Origin: Paracyclopina nana
Taxonomy: Eukaryota; Arthropoda; Copepoda; Cyclopoida; Cyclopettidae
Direction of reading: 5' to 3'
Length of the DNA: 64,000 nucleotides
Assembly (NCBI GenBank): GCA_019096065.1
Contig: JAGUCH010000004.1
Location: forward strand, 5,704,001-5,768,000
Shown here piece by piece: positions 20,538 to 32,075 of the stretch (position 1 is the stretch's first letter; every line of letters starts with the position of its first letter). Under the pieces are notes generated by a model. That model was not told where the DNA came from. It saw only the letters and a program-made list of their open reading frames with translations, and did not search any database. Both the position numbers and the translations under genes were made by a program.

Positions 20538-23500
20538 TTATTTTTTCACTTTTTTTGTTTTGTGAGCTTTCTTATGCTTTTTTGCCGATTTGTCCTCGGG
20601 CTCTTTTTCCTCAACCTTGTCAGCAGCTCGTTTTTCTCCGGTCTTGACGCTCACCAAATTCAAAGACTTGGCCTTGGATTTGGCCAGCGTTGTGGCCCAG
20701 ACCTCTTCAGAGCCCTTGATTTTGTACTGGGCGAGGTTCTCATCTAGGAACGCTTCTTTCTGCTTCTTCTTCAGCTCATCAGCAACATCATCCAACTCTT
20801 GAGTCAAGGAGCTCAAAGGTCTGAAATCGCTATTGGCACCACTGGCACCATTCGAGCTAACAAGATCTTTTTTGATAGCCTCTTCCTTGGCCTTTTCGAT
20901 CTTATTCAACATTTGCCGCATCATTTCTCTGAACTGGCCAAGTAACTGCTTGCCAGGCAAATCCAACTCAGAAGCCAAGGTGTCCACAGTCTTGAACTGG
21001 AGGCCAATTCCAATCAAGAGAGCTTGGTGCACCATCATGAGCTTGAGGCTGTCAAGGCCACCCGCCCTGAAGATGAAGAAAAGCTTGGCCAAAGTAGGCA
21101 CCAAATCAACAATCAGTCGATATTCCACCATATTATTGGTGAAAGACTTGAGACGGCCCATGTCATACGGTGTGATCATGTGCTGCAATTCACTGATGCT
21201 CAATGCCTCTTTGGATGGAGTTTGGCCCTTGTTCAGCAACAAATTCAAGGCCATATCTAAATGCACGAAAAGGCTATAATTTGGGTAGATCATTTAGAAA
21301 TAGATGAAGGCACTTACTAGATGTGAAGCTTCTGAATTCATATCCTAAAAGGTTGACAAACCTCCGCCGGAAATCAGAGTAGAACGCTTTTAGCCATGAA
21401 GAGTCCGTTGCCTCATCCAAGTCAGGCTTCAGAGGCTTTATCATGATAGTGGTATGTTCTCCTGTCAAATTGTTTGCCACTTGGCTGATGTACACAGGAG
21501 TGAAGCCACTTCTCGTCCAAAACTTGAGGAGAGGCTGCGTTAGTCCGTAGGAGACTCCCAGATAGTCCAACTTTTCTGGCTTCCTTTCACTCAATTTGAG
21601 AAGCAAAGGAGGCAAATTTTTCCTCGGCTTAATTGTTTCCTCAAGAAGTGAGACCTCGTCATCGTCGACGATGGTAGTGAAGCTAGACCCCTCTGCAGGC
21701 ATGTCCTCGTCAATGTTGGGAATTTTCATTTCGTAATATTGCTGCAGCAGCTCTAGAGCTCTAGATCCATATCCCATGCTTTGATAGTTTGGATGCGTGG
21801 CAATGCGAACGATTCTTGCTCCGGACAAGCTAGGGAAATTGTCGTCCTGAAATTGGCGGGCAATGTTCCACGGAATCATATCTCCAGAAGGAGCTGAGCC
21901 CATCCTCAAACCTGGATAAAAATACCGAGTTAATTGTGGGTAAAATACGATTCATTGCTGTAGAAAATGACTTAGTTTGCTGCAATTAGGTATCCAAACT
22001 ATCAACGTACCCTCATGAACGCTCTTTTTGGAAATTTCTCCTTCCAAAGAAACTTGCACTACGCATAAAACTTCGGGCAAAGTCTGCGTGTCAGGGTCAG
22101 TTGGTCCAAGAAGGCAGAAAATGTGATGGGCAGGTGCGTCGCTCAACAGCTGCAAGTCATCAGGGGTGTTTTTGTAGTGAGAGGCCACAAAGAGCCCCAT
22201 GATTCTCTGCAGGAAAGCCTCAGAGGCACGATGATAGCAGAACAGGGTATCTCTGTTGACATAGTACAAGTTGCAGTCCTCCCTTGAAGGAGTACCTGAA
22301 CTGATGAAGGGGACAATCGTGGCGTCAAGGCAAAGCAGTTGATTCAGCCACTTTTCAACCTCGTCATGAGGACGATAACGAATAGACTCCTCCAGAGCCA
22401 CTTCTCTGAGAGATCTGGAGGTGAGTGAATTGGAAGCTTTGGCAGCATCACCCTCCTTGCCCTTTTTGGCCTTGAATCCAGTTGGATTGGATTGCTGCCT
22501 CAATTGCTCGAGCAACTTTAAACTCAAAGACCTTCCTGTGCCCTCGTAGCCATTAATGGTGGAAGCCATGAAAACTAGGTAAGGACCTAGAAGACTTTTC
22601 ACCAATGGCAAAGGAATGGCAGCTGCCTCGTCAATCACGAGCAACTCCGCTTGACCAAGCTTGTGCGCATCGCTCGGGTGGAGATATTGGATCGTTTGCC
22701 TGTGCGAGTTGTCTGATCTCTCGTCGTGAATGTTCACACGAACAACTGCATTATTGAACTCCGGATTGACAGACTGTATAAGATCGTAGTCGGTGTGCTC
22801 CTCAAAGCCCATGGCATCAAACCCCTTGAACACAAAGTCAAAGAGAGTGTGAAGATTCTCTGGGCTGGGGGAAGTGACGAAAATGTTGGAGTATCCAAAT
22901 CCAACTGAAGCCGCTATGGCGAGACCCAACGAGGCCGATTTACCACGTCCTCTGGCAGCAGTAAGAGACACTGTTCGATCAAGTTTTTTGTCAGTGATTG
23001 CGTCAATGAACTCGAGCAGAGCTTTGGCCTGATCGATGGTCTTGCATAAGTTCAACAAAGAACCTGTTGGCTGAGAGTCTTGAAACTTTTCCTTGACATC
23101 TCTAAGTTCTTGCTCCTCTGGAGTGAGAGCGTCCTCTGATGATTTGGGTGGGACTTCTTGAATGTGCTTCACATGTGAAGACAAGGGAAGGATGTTCAGG
23201 CTGTCATCCATGACAACGCATCTCTTGTTATTTGCCAAGCTGAGGATGAACCTCTCGTTGAACCTGCCTGCAATTTGGGAATGAGCCTCTGTGCGATAAC
23301 GAGCATGAACATCCATTGTCATAGCAAAAAGTTGTTTTAAAGAGGTCATCTTTTCCAAAAGGAGAACAATGAGGCCACCTCCTTCAACCGTCTCGATCGT
23401 TCTGGCCAAGAGATTGGGCGTGAGCGCTTCGAAATCTTGAAGTACAGCCATTCCGTACGTGTTTCCAAGGATTTTGTGGGTCTCCTTGTAGTAGCAATAC

Positions 23501-23808
23501 CTGATAGAAGTGGATGCAACAAATAACTCAAACGGGTCATCTTCGCTTATATCGAGTTTTCCATGCTTGATTTTCTTCTGCAGCGACTTCATTTTCTTTT
23601 TTCTGTGGCTAGAAAAGCCAAGCTCCTTTTTGTAGCACCACAAAACTGAGGGTCGGGCTTTAACTTGGGCTTTGCTCAACATGTGGTGCAAAATCACCAC
23701 TTGATCTTTGGCCTTGTCACCAACCACAACAAACATCGTTCGGTGGCCAAGATTGATGCCATTTTCAATCATGACACGAATACGATTGTCGATTTTCTTG
23801 CGAACCAT
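20538..23808 (-). CDS. NAT10: RNA cytidine acetyltransferase NAT10/Kre33
   Basis: Nucleolar enzyme that makes N4-acetylcytidine in 18S rRNA and tRNAs, using acetyl-CoA and ATP. Exons 23808-22011, 21911-21318 and 21256-20538 sum to 3111 nt, 1036 residues (human 1025). Order of domains: N-terminal domain with NGINLGHRTMFVVVGDKAKDQ, helicase-like module with P-loop TAARGRGKSASLGL near residue 285 and DEAAAIPLP, GNAT acetyltransferase with RIVRIATHPNYQSMGYGSRA, then the tRNA-binding region and a Lys-rich nucleolar tail (KSAKKHKKAHKTKKVKK). Stop TAA overlaps an AATAAA signal. Only two short introns. It is convergent with the 7TM gene, 76 bp between stops. Confidence 0.97.
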
Positions 23809-24178
23809 CCTTTCAAGATATCAGAAAAATTGCCGCACACGCACGTGAAAATCCTTGTTTTGAAATTTGTTATGGTACATTCCGCGGAAATTGTTCTCAT
23901 TTTTCACCAAACTTAGCTAGCAAGAAAAATCCGCGAAATGGACTGGTCAGTGGTCACAGTGGTCAGTGTTTTGACTTCTTTAGTTCTGTTGGTGCATTGT
24001 AGTTCGTACATCCGTTGCGTTGTGCACTTTTCGAAAAGGCAACGTTACCATTTTAAAGGTGCTGGGAAAACTTCTAAAATGAAGTTGCAGGGCTAGAGAA
24101 GAAGAACTAAATAATTTTCATTTTGTGCCCACGCAACCTTCATTCACCGTCGAATGTTGACATTGACTCCGATTAGAC

Positions 24179-26465
24179 ATGGAAACTGGGGAAATAAAGG
24201 CCATTTCAAAGACCAATGTGCATATGATATGCTCTGCTCAGGTAACTTTATCCGTGTGAGCAAGTCCTTTCCTATAATTTGTCGAATTTTAGGTCATTTT
24301 AAGTCCTGCCATTGCCTTGAAGGAACTCCTGGAAAATTCAATTGACGCGGGAGCTACAAACGTTGAAATAAAGCTAGTCGACTTTGGAGCAAAAACCATA
24401 TCCATTTCGGATAATGGCAGTGGTGTCAAGCCTATCGATTTTGAAAGCTTGAGTACGTCATCAAGCTAATATTACTGATCATGATAATGACTTTCGCTAT
24501 ATTCTTTCAGCTGCCAAGCATCACACATCCAAGTTGTCTGATTTTTCTGACCTCGACTCCGTCGAAACTTTTGGGTTCAGGGGCGAGGCCTTGAGCTCTT
24601 TGTGTGCAGTGGGCAATTTAAGCGTGACAAGTAGACACTCAGACTCTCCTTTGGCCTCTCGTCTTGACTTTGACTCCAATGGAGTGATCGTGTCTAAAAA
24701 ATGGAGTCGAGACCAGTTGGAACTTCAGTCACTTTTGAGGATATATTTCACAATTTTCCTGTGAGGCAAAAAGAGCTTTTGAGAAACTTGAAAAAGGAGT
24801 ATGCCAAGTTAGTGCACATTCTCCAGTCATATGGACTTGCTGCTAAAAATGTGAGAATTAATGCACTTAGCTTCAAGCAAGGCAAAAATCAAGCGAGTCA
24901 ATCATGAGCACATCTGGAAAGGAAGCTTAAAAGACTGCATCACTGACATTTTCGGACCTAAACAGGCTGACACATTGGCTAAAATTGAGCCTTTAGTAAT
25001 CGGTGATTTTATTCTAGAAGGTTACGTTAGCTCGTGCCAGCATGGACAGGGTTGCAGTAAACCTGACCGGCAGTTTTTCTTTGTTAACAACAGGCCTTGC
25101 GATTTGAAGCAAGGCAGCAAAAGCTTGAATGACATTTATCACCAATTCAACCGCCACCAATTCCCATTTTGCGCCATACTGATTAATACAAAAAGCCAAG
25201 GGCAAGTTGATGTCAACTTGACTCCGGACAAAAGACAAGTTTTCATTCAAAATGAAAATGCTATTTGGACTGCTCTCAAAGATAGCTTAAAGCAACTATA
25301 TGACAAGATTGCCCCTCCTGAGGCTGTCAGTTGTAATTTAACCGAGTTCTTCGTAAAAGAGGAAAAGATTGCTCATGAGAAGCCTCCCAAGCAAGATACT
25401 GAGGAAATTGAGGCTCCCAATTTGTCCAAAGAAGCAGTATTGGATAAGAAGAAGAATTCGATATCTATGGATGACCCAAATGATAAACCACCTCCAAAAT
25501 GTGATGATATTTCAATCATCAGGGATCGCCTTAGAAAGAAATCGCATAATGCTAAAAGGGAACCATCATGGAAAATTGAGCATTTTTATGCTACGAAATC
25601 AGAGTTTGAACCACCTCCCATTCCAGATCCCGCCAAAAATCTTCCTTCCAAAGCACTCGAACTCGTTGAACCAAGAGAGAAGAAAGTCAAAGTTTGCGAA
25701 GAGATCATGATCCAGTATGATGAAGCATGTGACTCTACAAGTCGAAAAAGTGTCAATGTAACCTTCTCTTTTGATCACTTGCGCACATTTTGGGAAAGGA
25801 AGCCTTTTAATGAAGAAAGTTCGAAAGAAGGAAGACATTTTCTCACATCAATAACTGATCGCTCAGGCTTGGCAGAAATGGAGTTCGGTCGGCATTTGAC
25901 AAAAGGCCACTTTGGTACAGGCCAAATCATTGGCCAATTCAATCTTGGATTTATTATTGTCAGGCTTTTACCAAATGATTTATTCATAGTTGACCAACAT
26001 GCAACAGACGAGAAGTATCGATTCGAAACCTTGATGCGAGAATCGAAAGTGACTCCCCAGCCACTCGTATGTCCTCAAGATTTGAATCTCGGCCCTGGCA
26101 AAAGAGAGATACTCAAAGACAATCTCGAGGCCATTTCTAGCTTGGGTTTCGCTTTCGACCACCAGCTGAGACTGACCAAAGTGCCACACTGTGATAGACT
26201 CGTCTTGAGCAAAGATGACCTTGATGAAGTTCTGTACGTTTTAGCTGAAGAGGGTCACTTCAACCCTTTCACATATCAATTTTCAAGGCTTCGAACATTA
26301 TTTGCATCTCGTGCATGTCGCTCTGCAGTCATGATTGGCACCGCATTAACCTGCCAGCAAATGAGTAAAATAGTGCATCACATGGCAGAAATGGATCAGC
26401 CGTGGAATTGCCCTCATGGAAGGCCAACGCTAAGACATCTCGTTAATCTTCAAATGCTTCACTGA
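24179..26465 (+). CDS. PMS2: Mismatch-repair endonuclease PMS2 (MutL alpha subunit), with two frame breaks
   Basis: Partner of MLH1 in nuclear mismatch repair; nicks the new strand. Exons 24179-24241, 24293-24452 and 24511-26465, about 725 residues. The GHKL ATPase has ALKELLENSIDAGATN, ISISDNGSGV and FGFRGEALSSLCA. The C-domain has GQFNLGFIIV, the intact metal-binding endonuclease motif DQHATDEKYRFE, FASRACRSAVMIGTAL and CPHGRPTLRHL. As assembled, the frame is lost at an A6 run near 24696-24701 and regained at an A5 run near 24885-24889. The 190 bp between, read one frame over, still encode normal PMS2 sequence (PVRQKELLRNLKKEYAKLVH). The changes compensate, so length is kept. Either homopolymer assembly errors or a damaged allele. 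Confidence 0.92.
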
Positions 26466-26526
26466 AACTAATGGATATAGTGTATATTTCATCCGACGAA
26501 AAATAACTTTTTTTAATCAAGTTGTA

Positions 26527-28138
26527 TCAAAAAAACATGAATCTGTGACCTTTTCCCCTCATTCTGAAATGCATCAGTTCGAGTAGGAAACAGAGCATAG
26601 AAGCTATTAATGATACGGACAAGATGCCAAAGACCAGGAAAACCTGCCCGGAGCTCAAGATCATGGTGTCAACGGTTGTCGTTGACTTGATTTGCTTGCC
26701 TTGCCAGACAAGTGACAGCCTCTCATATTGCCCACTCTCAAAGGACTTGGTCACTGCTTGCCTGAAAAGTGGAGTCAATGGGGAATTTTTGGTCAGCTCC
26801 AGAGCTGAATATGTGGAGACGGTGGCTCCGAACGTTTTTATTGCTGGAAAGCTTGAAGGGCTCTTGAGGTAAGCTCCTCTTAACATACCGCCCAAAGTAT
26901 GCATGACTGTCTGGCTGTCAGCCAGAAGCATTTGAAAGCCCTCATCCAATTTATTGAATCTGTACTTTCCAGGCTCTTTTTCCACTCGAGTCCAATATTT
27001 GACATAATCCTCGTCTCCCTAAAAATGCCTCACTCATTTTAAAAATAATTTCTACTACGAAATTTCTTTCCCGGCTTACTTGCAAAGCTGGCAATTTGAA
27101 CTTATTATCGTTTCCCTTTTGAAAAATCAAGTTCCACGTGGGAAACTCTTTTAAAACGTCTCGTATCGTATTGAAAGGTAGGGTAGTCTCGCTTGCAAAA
27201 AACATGGTAAGAGCGCCAGAATAGTAAGCATTGATGAGAACAAAGAAGAACCAAATTGAAGTTGCGGTTATCTTGTATCCATCCGTACCGTCATAGCCTT
27301 TTATGGCCAAGTAGGGAAAAATCAGGGCTATGAAAGAGATGGCCAACAAGCTGCAAACTGCAACCCATGCATCCTCAGTAAAAGGCCTAATAAAAAGGCC
27401 TGGGTCAATTTTGGGCGGTTTTGGAATCATGGCCAATATTTGATTGTCTTTGAGTACAGGAACGAAATCGAGCAAGGGGTCTCTTTCTAATAGCCAAGTC
27501 CATGCATTCAAGCTTAATGGGTATCTGCCTTTGATAACGTCACCCATGACACCTTTCCATTCTCCACTTAAATTAAAAGGGCCTGCAATGATAGTAGTTG
27601 TGCTATTGTTGATTGTTTTTCCGATTTGCTGATGATGACCTGAAACTGGAAATTGTCCCCAGTCTCCGTCCAAGTCAGCAAAAATGTCCCACGTGAAATT
27701 ATGCCTATTGGCCCAACTGTTCATTAGATCAACTAGTAAACCGTCATATAGGCAGCTTCTTCCTAATGAACTGCAATTTTCCACTGAAATATATGGAGCC
27801 CAAGTGAGTGAAGTTGTGACCAATTCGATGCCTTGCAAGTCATAATGTTCAATGACAACTCCATTTTCATTGAAGAAAACTGGATTGACAACCACTTTTG
27901 ATTCACCACTAAGAGTAATAACTCTTTGCCAGTTTGCAGCAGAAGTCCCGTAAATCATCACGTAAAAGTAGGCATTTTTCTTCAGCCTTTCAGCGCCGCT
28001 TAAAAATTGGGAATAGTTGCTTTCTTCCAATATAAGGATTGATCTCTGAACTTTTCTTTTCGAAAGCGTATCTAAAACAGCTGACAAGTCTTCATCTTGA
28101 AGCAGGAATATCAAGGTTTCGTAGGGCTGCAAGCTCAT
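26527..28138 (-). CDS. Ionotropic receptor (IR), variant glutamate-receptor chemosensory channel
   Basis: Ligand-gated cation channel of the IR family, used by protostomes in chemosensation. Two exons fit: 28138-27080 and 27018-26527, 516 residues. The ligand-binding S1 part (TTSLTWAPYISVE, LYDGLLVDLMNSWANRHNFTW) precedes M1 (DAWVAVCSLLAISFIALIF), a pore region and M2 (SIWFFFVLINAYYSGALTMF). S2 follows, then M3 (VFLVFGILSVSLIASMLCFL) near the C-terminus. The order is that of iGluR channels; the classical Arg/Thr/Asp glutamate-binding set was not found, as in many divergent IRs. The ATG used lacks a signal peptide, so upstream exons are likely (see next feature). Confidence 0.88.
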
Positions 28139-28554
28139 TTGGCCATCGCACAGTGGGTTTCTTTGCCGATTTCACACGCACGGAAAAAAGTCGCGAAATC
28201 AACGTAGCACCTTTTCTTATTGGCTGTAAGCTAAAAATATTCCATCCTGGCACCCGGGAGAGCAAGTAAGAGCAGCCAATTCTGGTGGATTATCAATTTA
28301 TGCTATTAGTTGGACATCCCTGACTTGGTCACTCAATTGGAGTCGTTTGGAATCAAAAGTTATGGGAGATTAAATTTTTGCTCAAATTGTGCAAAGTTGC
28401 TGTTCTACTGAATTCGCCAAAATCAACTTTTGCCCAAAAATTATGTTTTCTTCACCAAATTTGAGCCTTTATCTGTCAATAAACACTAATTTGTGCTCTT
28501 TAGATAGCCTAGAAGTCATACAAATTGGAAACTGAAAATGGGTGCTAAAATCGG

Positions 28555-28815
28555 AAATCTGCGATTTGACGTAATTTCTCGTGCGCGTAAAATCGGCTTT
28601 TTGATCCACTGTGCATCGTTAAAAAGAACGTTGCGAACGCGCACATTTGAGCTGAGTGCCTTCAATAATTTCATGTCCATATTTACGGTAGATATGTAGT
28701 GATGCCCATTATGGCGGCAAAATTGAGAGATCTCCCATGGGATGTCGACTAGTGAAAGTGAAAGCCCTATTAAAGTTGATATGATGTGAAGTATACCGAA
28801 ATTTAGGAAGTGCAT
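28555..28815 (-). CDS. Likely signal-peptide first exon of the ionotropic receptor
   Basis: From the ATG at 28815 the frame encodes MHFLNFGILHIISTLIGLSL, a good secretion signal, followed by DIPWEISQFCRHNGHHYIST and a charged segment. This is what the N-terminal part of an IR should look like, on the same strand 400 bp upstream. The donor site could not be fixed. A linking exon from 28228 downward (after TTAGCTTACAG) reads NKKRCYVDFATFFRACEIGK but is out of frame with the ATG at 28138, so the join is unresolved. Confidence 0.5.
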
Positions 28816-29238
28816 GTTTCTCGTCAACGCGAAAACGCTAACTAAGCAATTTACTGAGTTAATGAGAGGTACTAAAACCTGCTTTCACCGGCCACACTGA
28901 GAATTAAGAGCATTTTTTCCGCTTCATAAGACATATAGCAAAATTCGTAGAATACTTTTTCATGAGCTACTTTCAGCCAGAATCAATCAATATATTGTAT
29001 TTTTTAGTGCTGGATCAAAAAAACCAGAGCGTTGAATATGACGTAGTAATTTTTCACGTGAAAAACCCGAGCTCAATTTTGCAAGCAAGATCGAAAAAAA
29101 ATAGTGAGCTCTTATGCCCCGTTCATCTACTCCTCCTTTTTTCCTCACAGCAGTTGTCGTTACTCAGCGAATTTTTATGGGACCTTCAGAACTGGGTATG
29201 AAAAAAACTGCTCGTAAATAAAGTGTCTACATGAAGTT
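28816..29238. other. Flank left of the retrotransposon
   Basis: AT-rich sequence between the receptor gene and the 5' LTR. No ORF, promoter or repeat could be supported. Confidence 0.4.
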
Positions 29239-29557
29239 TGTAAAGACCGGGACTTGTATTGCGATACGCCGACAACAACAGCTGAGACATCACGCGGAAA
29301 ATAGCTGTCAAAACTGCCACTTTTACCGCGCAAAGTTCAGTTACATTCTAGATTTCAACCGATCGACAATAAAACGTCTTTTACTTGTGATCTCTAGAGT
29401 TTGACCAGGTTTATTCAGAGCGATTTCAACCAAGTTTCTAACCGTATTCATCGACGATTCATTGTGGTTCTTCACTTGCTTTTGGATCACTCTGTTCAGA
29501 TTGATTCATCGGAGCTTCGAGCTTCAGACTTCAGACTTCATCGTGATTACTCGAACA
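29239..29557 (+). repeat. 5' LTR
   Basis: 319 bp, TG...CA ends, with an internal poly(A) signal CAATAAAA near 29368-29375. Identical to the 3' LTR except at 29250. It abuts the primer binding site with no spacer. Confidence 0.97.
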
Positions 29558-29571
29558 TGGCGCCCAACGGG
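29558..29571 (+). other. Primer binding site, tRNA-Lys type
   Basis: TGGCGCCCAACGGG directly follows the 5' LTR. Its first 12 bases match the complement of the 3' end of the animal tRNA-Lys(CUU) isoacceptor (TGGCGCCCAACG). The tRNA-Lys(UUU) gene in this window would give TGGCGCCCGAGC, so the primer is the other isoacceptor. Confidence 0.85.
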
Positions 29572-29690
29572 TAAATTCACACAAGGAGATAGAAAAGCAG
29601 TCGACTGTCAAGTCGGGGGGACTCGCCCAGTCAGGGGGACGAGAGAGCAACACGTAGACAGAGTCAGAAGGCCACGGAAGCCTGAGACGA

Positions 29691-32075
29691 ATGTCTGACA
29701 AAGACAAGAAACAAGAAAGACCGAAAAGGATCAGAAAGCCCCCAGGTTGGCTACAAGGCTACGCAGTTGGAGGAAAAAGAACATTAGGCCGCGGAGTCAC
29801 ATTCAAACAAAAATCGCCTAAAAGACCAGACAAAAGGTGGGGGTTTAACGACACTACCATCGACAGTTCCAGAGTGGAAATTAGAGAGGATCTTAATAGA
29901 TTCAGGGAGGATTCCACGGAGTCATCAGGAAGCATAAGAATCCTGGAAGACATGGCCTCAAACACCAGTATGGACATGGAGGCAACAATCAAGGAACTAG
30001 TCAAAGTCTCGCCAGCTACGCTGGTGGAGAGATGGAAGGTCGACACGGCAGAGCAATACTCCAATCTGGAAGCGATCAAAAAGGAGATCAGCACGGACAA
30101 ACCTGCAAGGAAGCTGAAAATGATTGCGCGGAGAGCAACCGCGTTAAAAATGGAAATCGCGACGGAGGCAGCGAAGCTACTTGAAGGCATCAAGGGAGAG
30201 GATCCGCAGATAATCGCAAAATTCAAAGCTGAAAGCGTGGAACCTCTCATGAAGGAAGCAAATGCCGTTGAATACCTCGCGGAAAAGAACCAGAAGAAAA
30301 AGGAACAAAAAGAGTTTGAGGAACTGCTTAAGGAGGAAGAAAAGAATGAAAACAATGACGTCACCATGCACGACGCTAATCAGATGGAGGGCGGTGAGGA
30401 AGATGACGAAGACGAGGAAAATTACCTGATTGATTGGGTCACGGAGCATTACGAGATGACAGAAAGAATCAATGAACTTGCCATGGCAGCTCGAAGTGCA
30501 ACAAAAACTGAGTACGAGGCCTTGGTAGCTAAGGCTCAGGATGCAGAGAGCAAGAGAACAGAGGCCGAAAAACAACTAAGAGAAGCGAGATCAAGGGGAG
30601 AAGAGGTGGATCTGCAGGCAATTGTCACGGAAAAAAGACAAGCTGCGAGTAGTATGGAATTCATCAAAAACCCCAAAGGGAGGGGCAATGGTGGAGGAAG
30701 AGGAGGAGCCAGAGGAAAAATATTCAAATACCCTGGCGATCGAAACTTCTCGACACCGGCCGGAGCTGGAGCAGAGACCCCAAAGTTCGGAAACTATAGC
30801 CAAATCCCAGGAACGCCAACATGGCAGCAGTCAGCCAACATCACGAGGGCCGACTACAAAGAAAAACTGACATTGGAAGATACGTACCTGGCAAAAGACA
30901 CAGTTCTGGATGACTGGGAAGACTACATGGCAAGTGAAGTGGATTGGACGGACCTGTACAACAACAAGAACCTCACACAGTACTATGATGTCACTGCAGC
31001 ACAGGACACTGTGAGGGACAACATGAAGGGCTACTTCGACGGCGAGGACCCAGCTAAGTACAGGGCTTTCAAGGAATTGGTCCATGCAAAAATAATAAAA
31101 AAGAGAAATATGGACTGGTTCGACAAGATGGCCACGCTGAAAGCTTGGACTGGGGGACAAGCCTACAGGAAGATTGGCAGGTACGATTGCAGCAGGTTGG
31201 GACTGGTCAAGGCATTGAAAGCATTGGATGCACAATACGGAAGCTACCACGGAGAGGCCGCAGAACAGTTGTCAAAACAAATGCTACATCTAGCAAGAAT
31301 GCAGCCGGTGGATGTGAAAGCACCAAACACAATAGGAGACATGGTCAACATTTTAGAAGAGATGGTCGACCTCAACATCAGATCAGGGAAAAACCCTAAG
31401 GATGGAGAAGACCACCTGCTTGGAATGATAAAGATGACTACAGATACAAAACAGGACTACAACGCGTTCAGGATTGCAAAGTTCCAGTCAAAGAACTCCC
31501 TTAGGTTGTTCTTTACGTGGGCGAGAGAGAGAACTCAAGAGGGAATGAGCGAAATCAAAGCGAAAAATACAAGAGAAGCCCTGAAAAGCAAACTACCATC
31601 GGAAAGCCACATAGGAAGCTATGGAGGACATACAGACTATGGCAAGAGGACTGGACAAAGATATGTCAAATTCTATAACAAGAAGGGAAGAGAAGTGGTC
31701 ATGGCAGTAGATGAGTCAGACTCATCGGGGTCAGAGGACGATGTGGAAGAGGACGACGACGATGCAGTATTCTTGGGAGCACACAAACAAAAAGACCCAT
31801 GTGTGATTTGTGGCATACATGACCACAAGGCGCTGAAATGCGAGAGCTGGAATAACTATACAATACCAGACATCAAGAAAAAGCTGGTTGGGGCAGGAAT
31901 CTGCTTCAAATGCATCAGAGGCAAGCACACTACAGAGAACTGCAGAGCCAAAGAAAATTGCATCAAGTGTGGAGCAGGTGACCACCATAGCAAGCTGCAC
32001 GTCAACACTGCCAGAAGATCATCAGAAGGCGACATTATACGGCAGCCTTGTTGGCAAGCATTGAACAAAGACTAG
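29691..32075 (+). CDS. gag: Gag of the BEL/Pao element
   Basis: 794 residues from an ATG 120 bp after the primer site. A basic start (KKQERPKRIRKPPGWLQGY) leads to a long Lys/Glu-rich helical region, then a DUF1759-like capsid segment (YFDGEDPAKYRAFKELVHAK, ALDAQYGSYHGEAAEQL), as known for Pao/BEL gag. An acidic stretch follows. At the C-terminus come three zinc knuckles: CVICGIHDHKALKC, CFKCIRGKHTTENC and CIKCGAGDHHSKLH, the last with His as fourth ligand. Forms the virus-like particle and binds the RNA. The open pol frame overlaps its last 85 bp in the -1 frame; no clear slippery heptamer was found. Confidence 0.93.
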   Translation: MSDKDKKQERPKRIRKPPGWLQGYAVGGKRTLGRGVTFKQKSPKRPDKRWGFNDTTIDSSRVEIREDLNRFREDSTESSGSIRILEDMASNTSMDMEATIKELVKVSPATLVERWKVDTAEQYSNLEAIKKEISTDKPARKLKMIARRATALKMEIATEAAKLLEGIKGEDPQIIAKFKAESVEPLMKEANAVEYLAEKNQKKKEQKEFEELLKEEEKNENNDVTMHDANQMEGGEEDDEDEENYLIDWVTEHYEMTERINELAMAARSATKTEYEALVAKAQDAESKRTEAEKQLREARSRGEEVDLQAIVTEKRQAASSMEFIKNPKGRGNGGGRGGARGKIFKYPGDRNFSTPAGAGAETPKFGNYSQIPGTPTWQQSANITRADYKEKLTLEDTYLAKDTVLDDWEDYMASEVDWTDLYNNKNLTQYYDVTAAQDTVRDNMKGYFDGEDPAKYRAFKELVHAKIIKKRNMDWFDKMATLKAWTGGQAYRKIGRYDCSRLGLVKALKALDAQYGSYHGEAAEQLSKQMLHLARMQPVDVKAPNTIGDMVNILEEMVDLNIRSGKNPKDGEDHLLGMIKMTTDTKQDYNAFRIAKFQSKNSLRLFFTWARERTQEGMSEIKAKNTREALKSKLPSESHIGSYGGHTDYGKRTGQRYVKFYNKKGREVVMAVDESDSSGSEDDVEEDDDDAVFLGAHKQKDPCVICGIHDHKALKCESWNNYTIPDIKKKLVGAGICFKCIRGKHTTENCRAKENCIKCGAGDHHSKLHVNTARRSSEGDIIRQPCWQALNKD

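Noticed and set aside
24154-24345. ORF starting MLTLTPIRHG before PMS2
   Set aside because: Different frame from the real first exon (ATG at 24179), which matches PMS2 and has a proper donor at 24242.
30831-31250. Antisense ORFs within gag and pol
   Set aside because: Shadow frames of the plus-strand genes; sequence follows gag/pol codon bias with no motif of its own.
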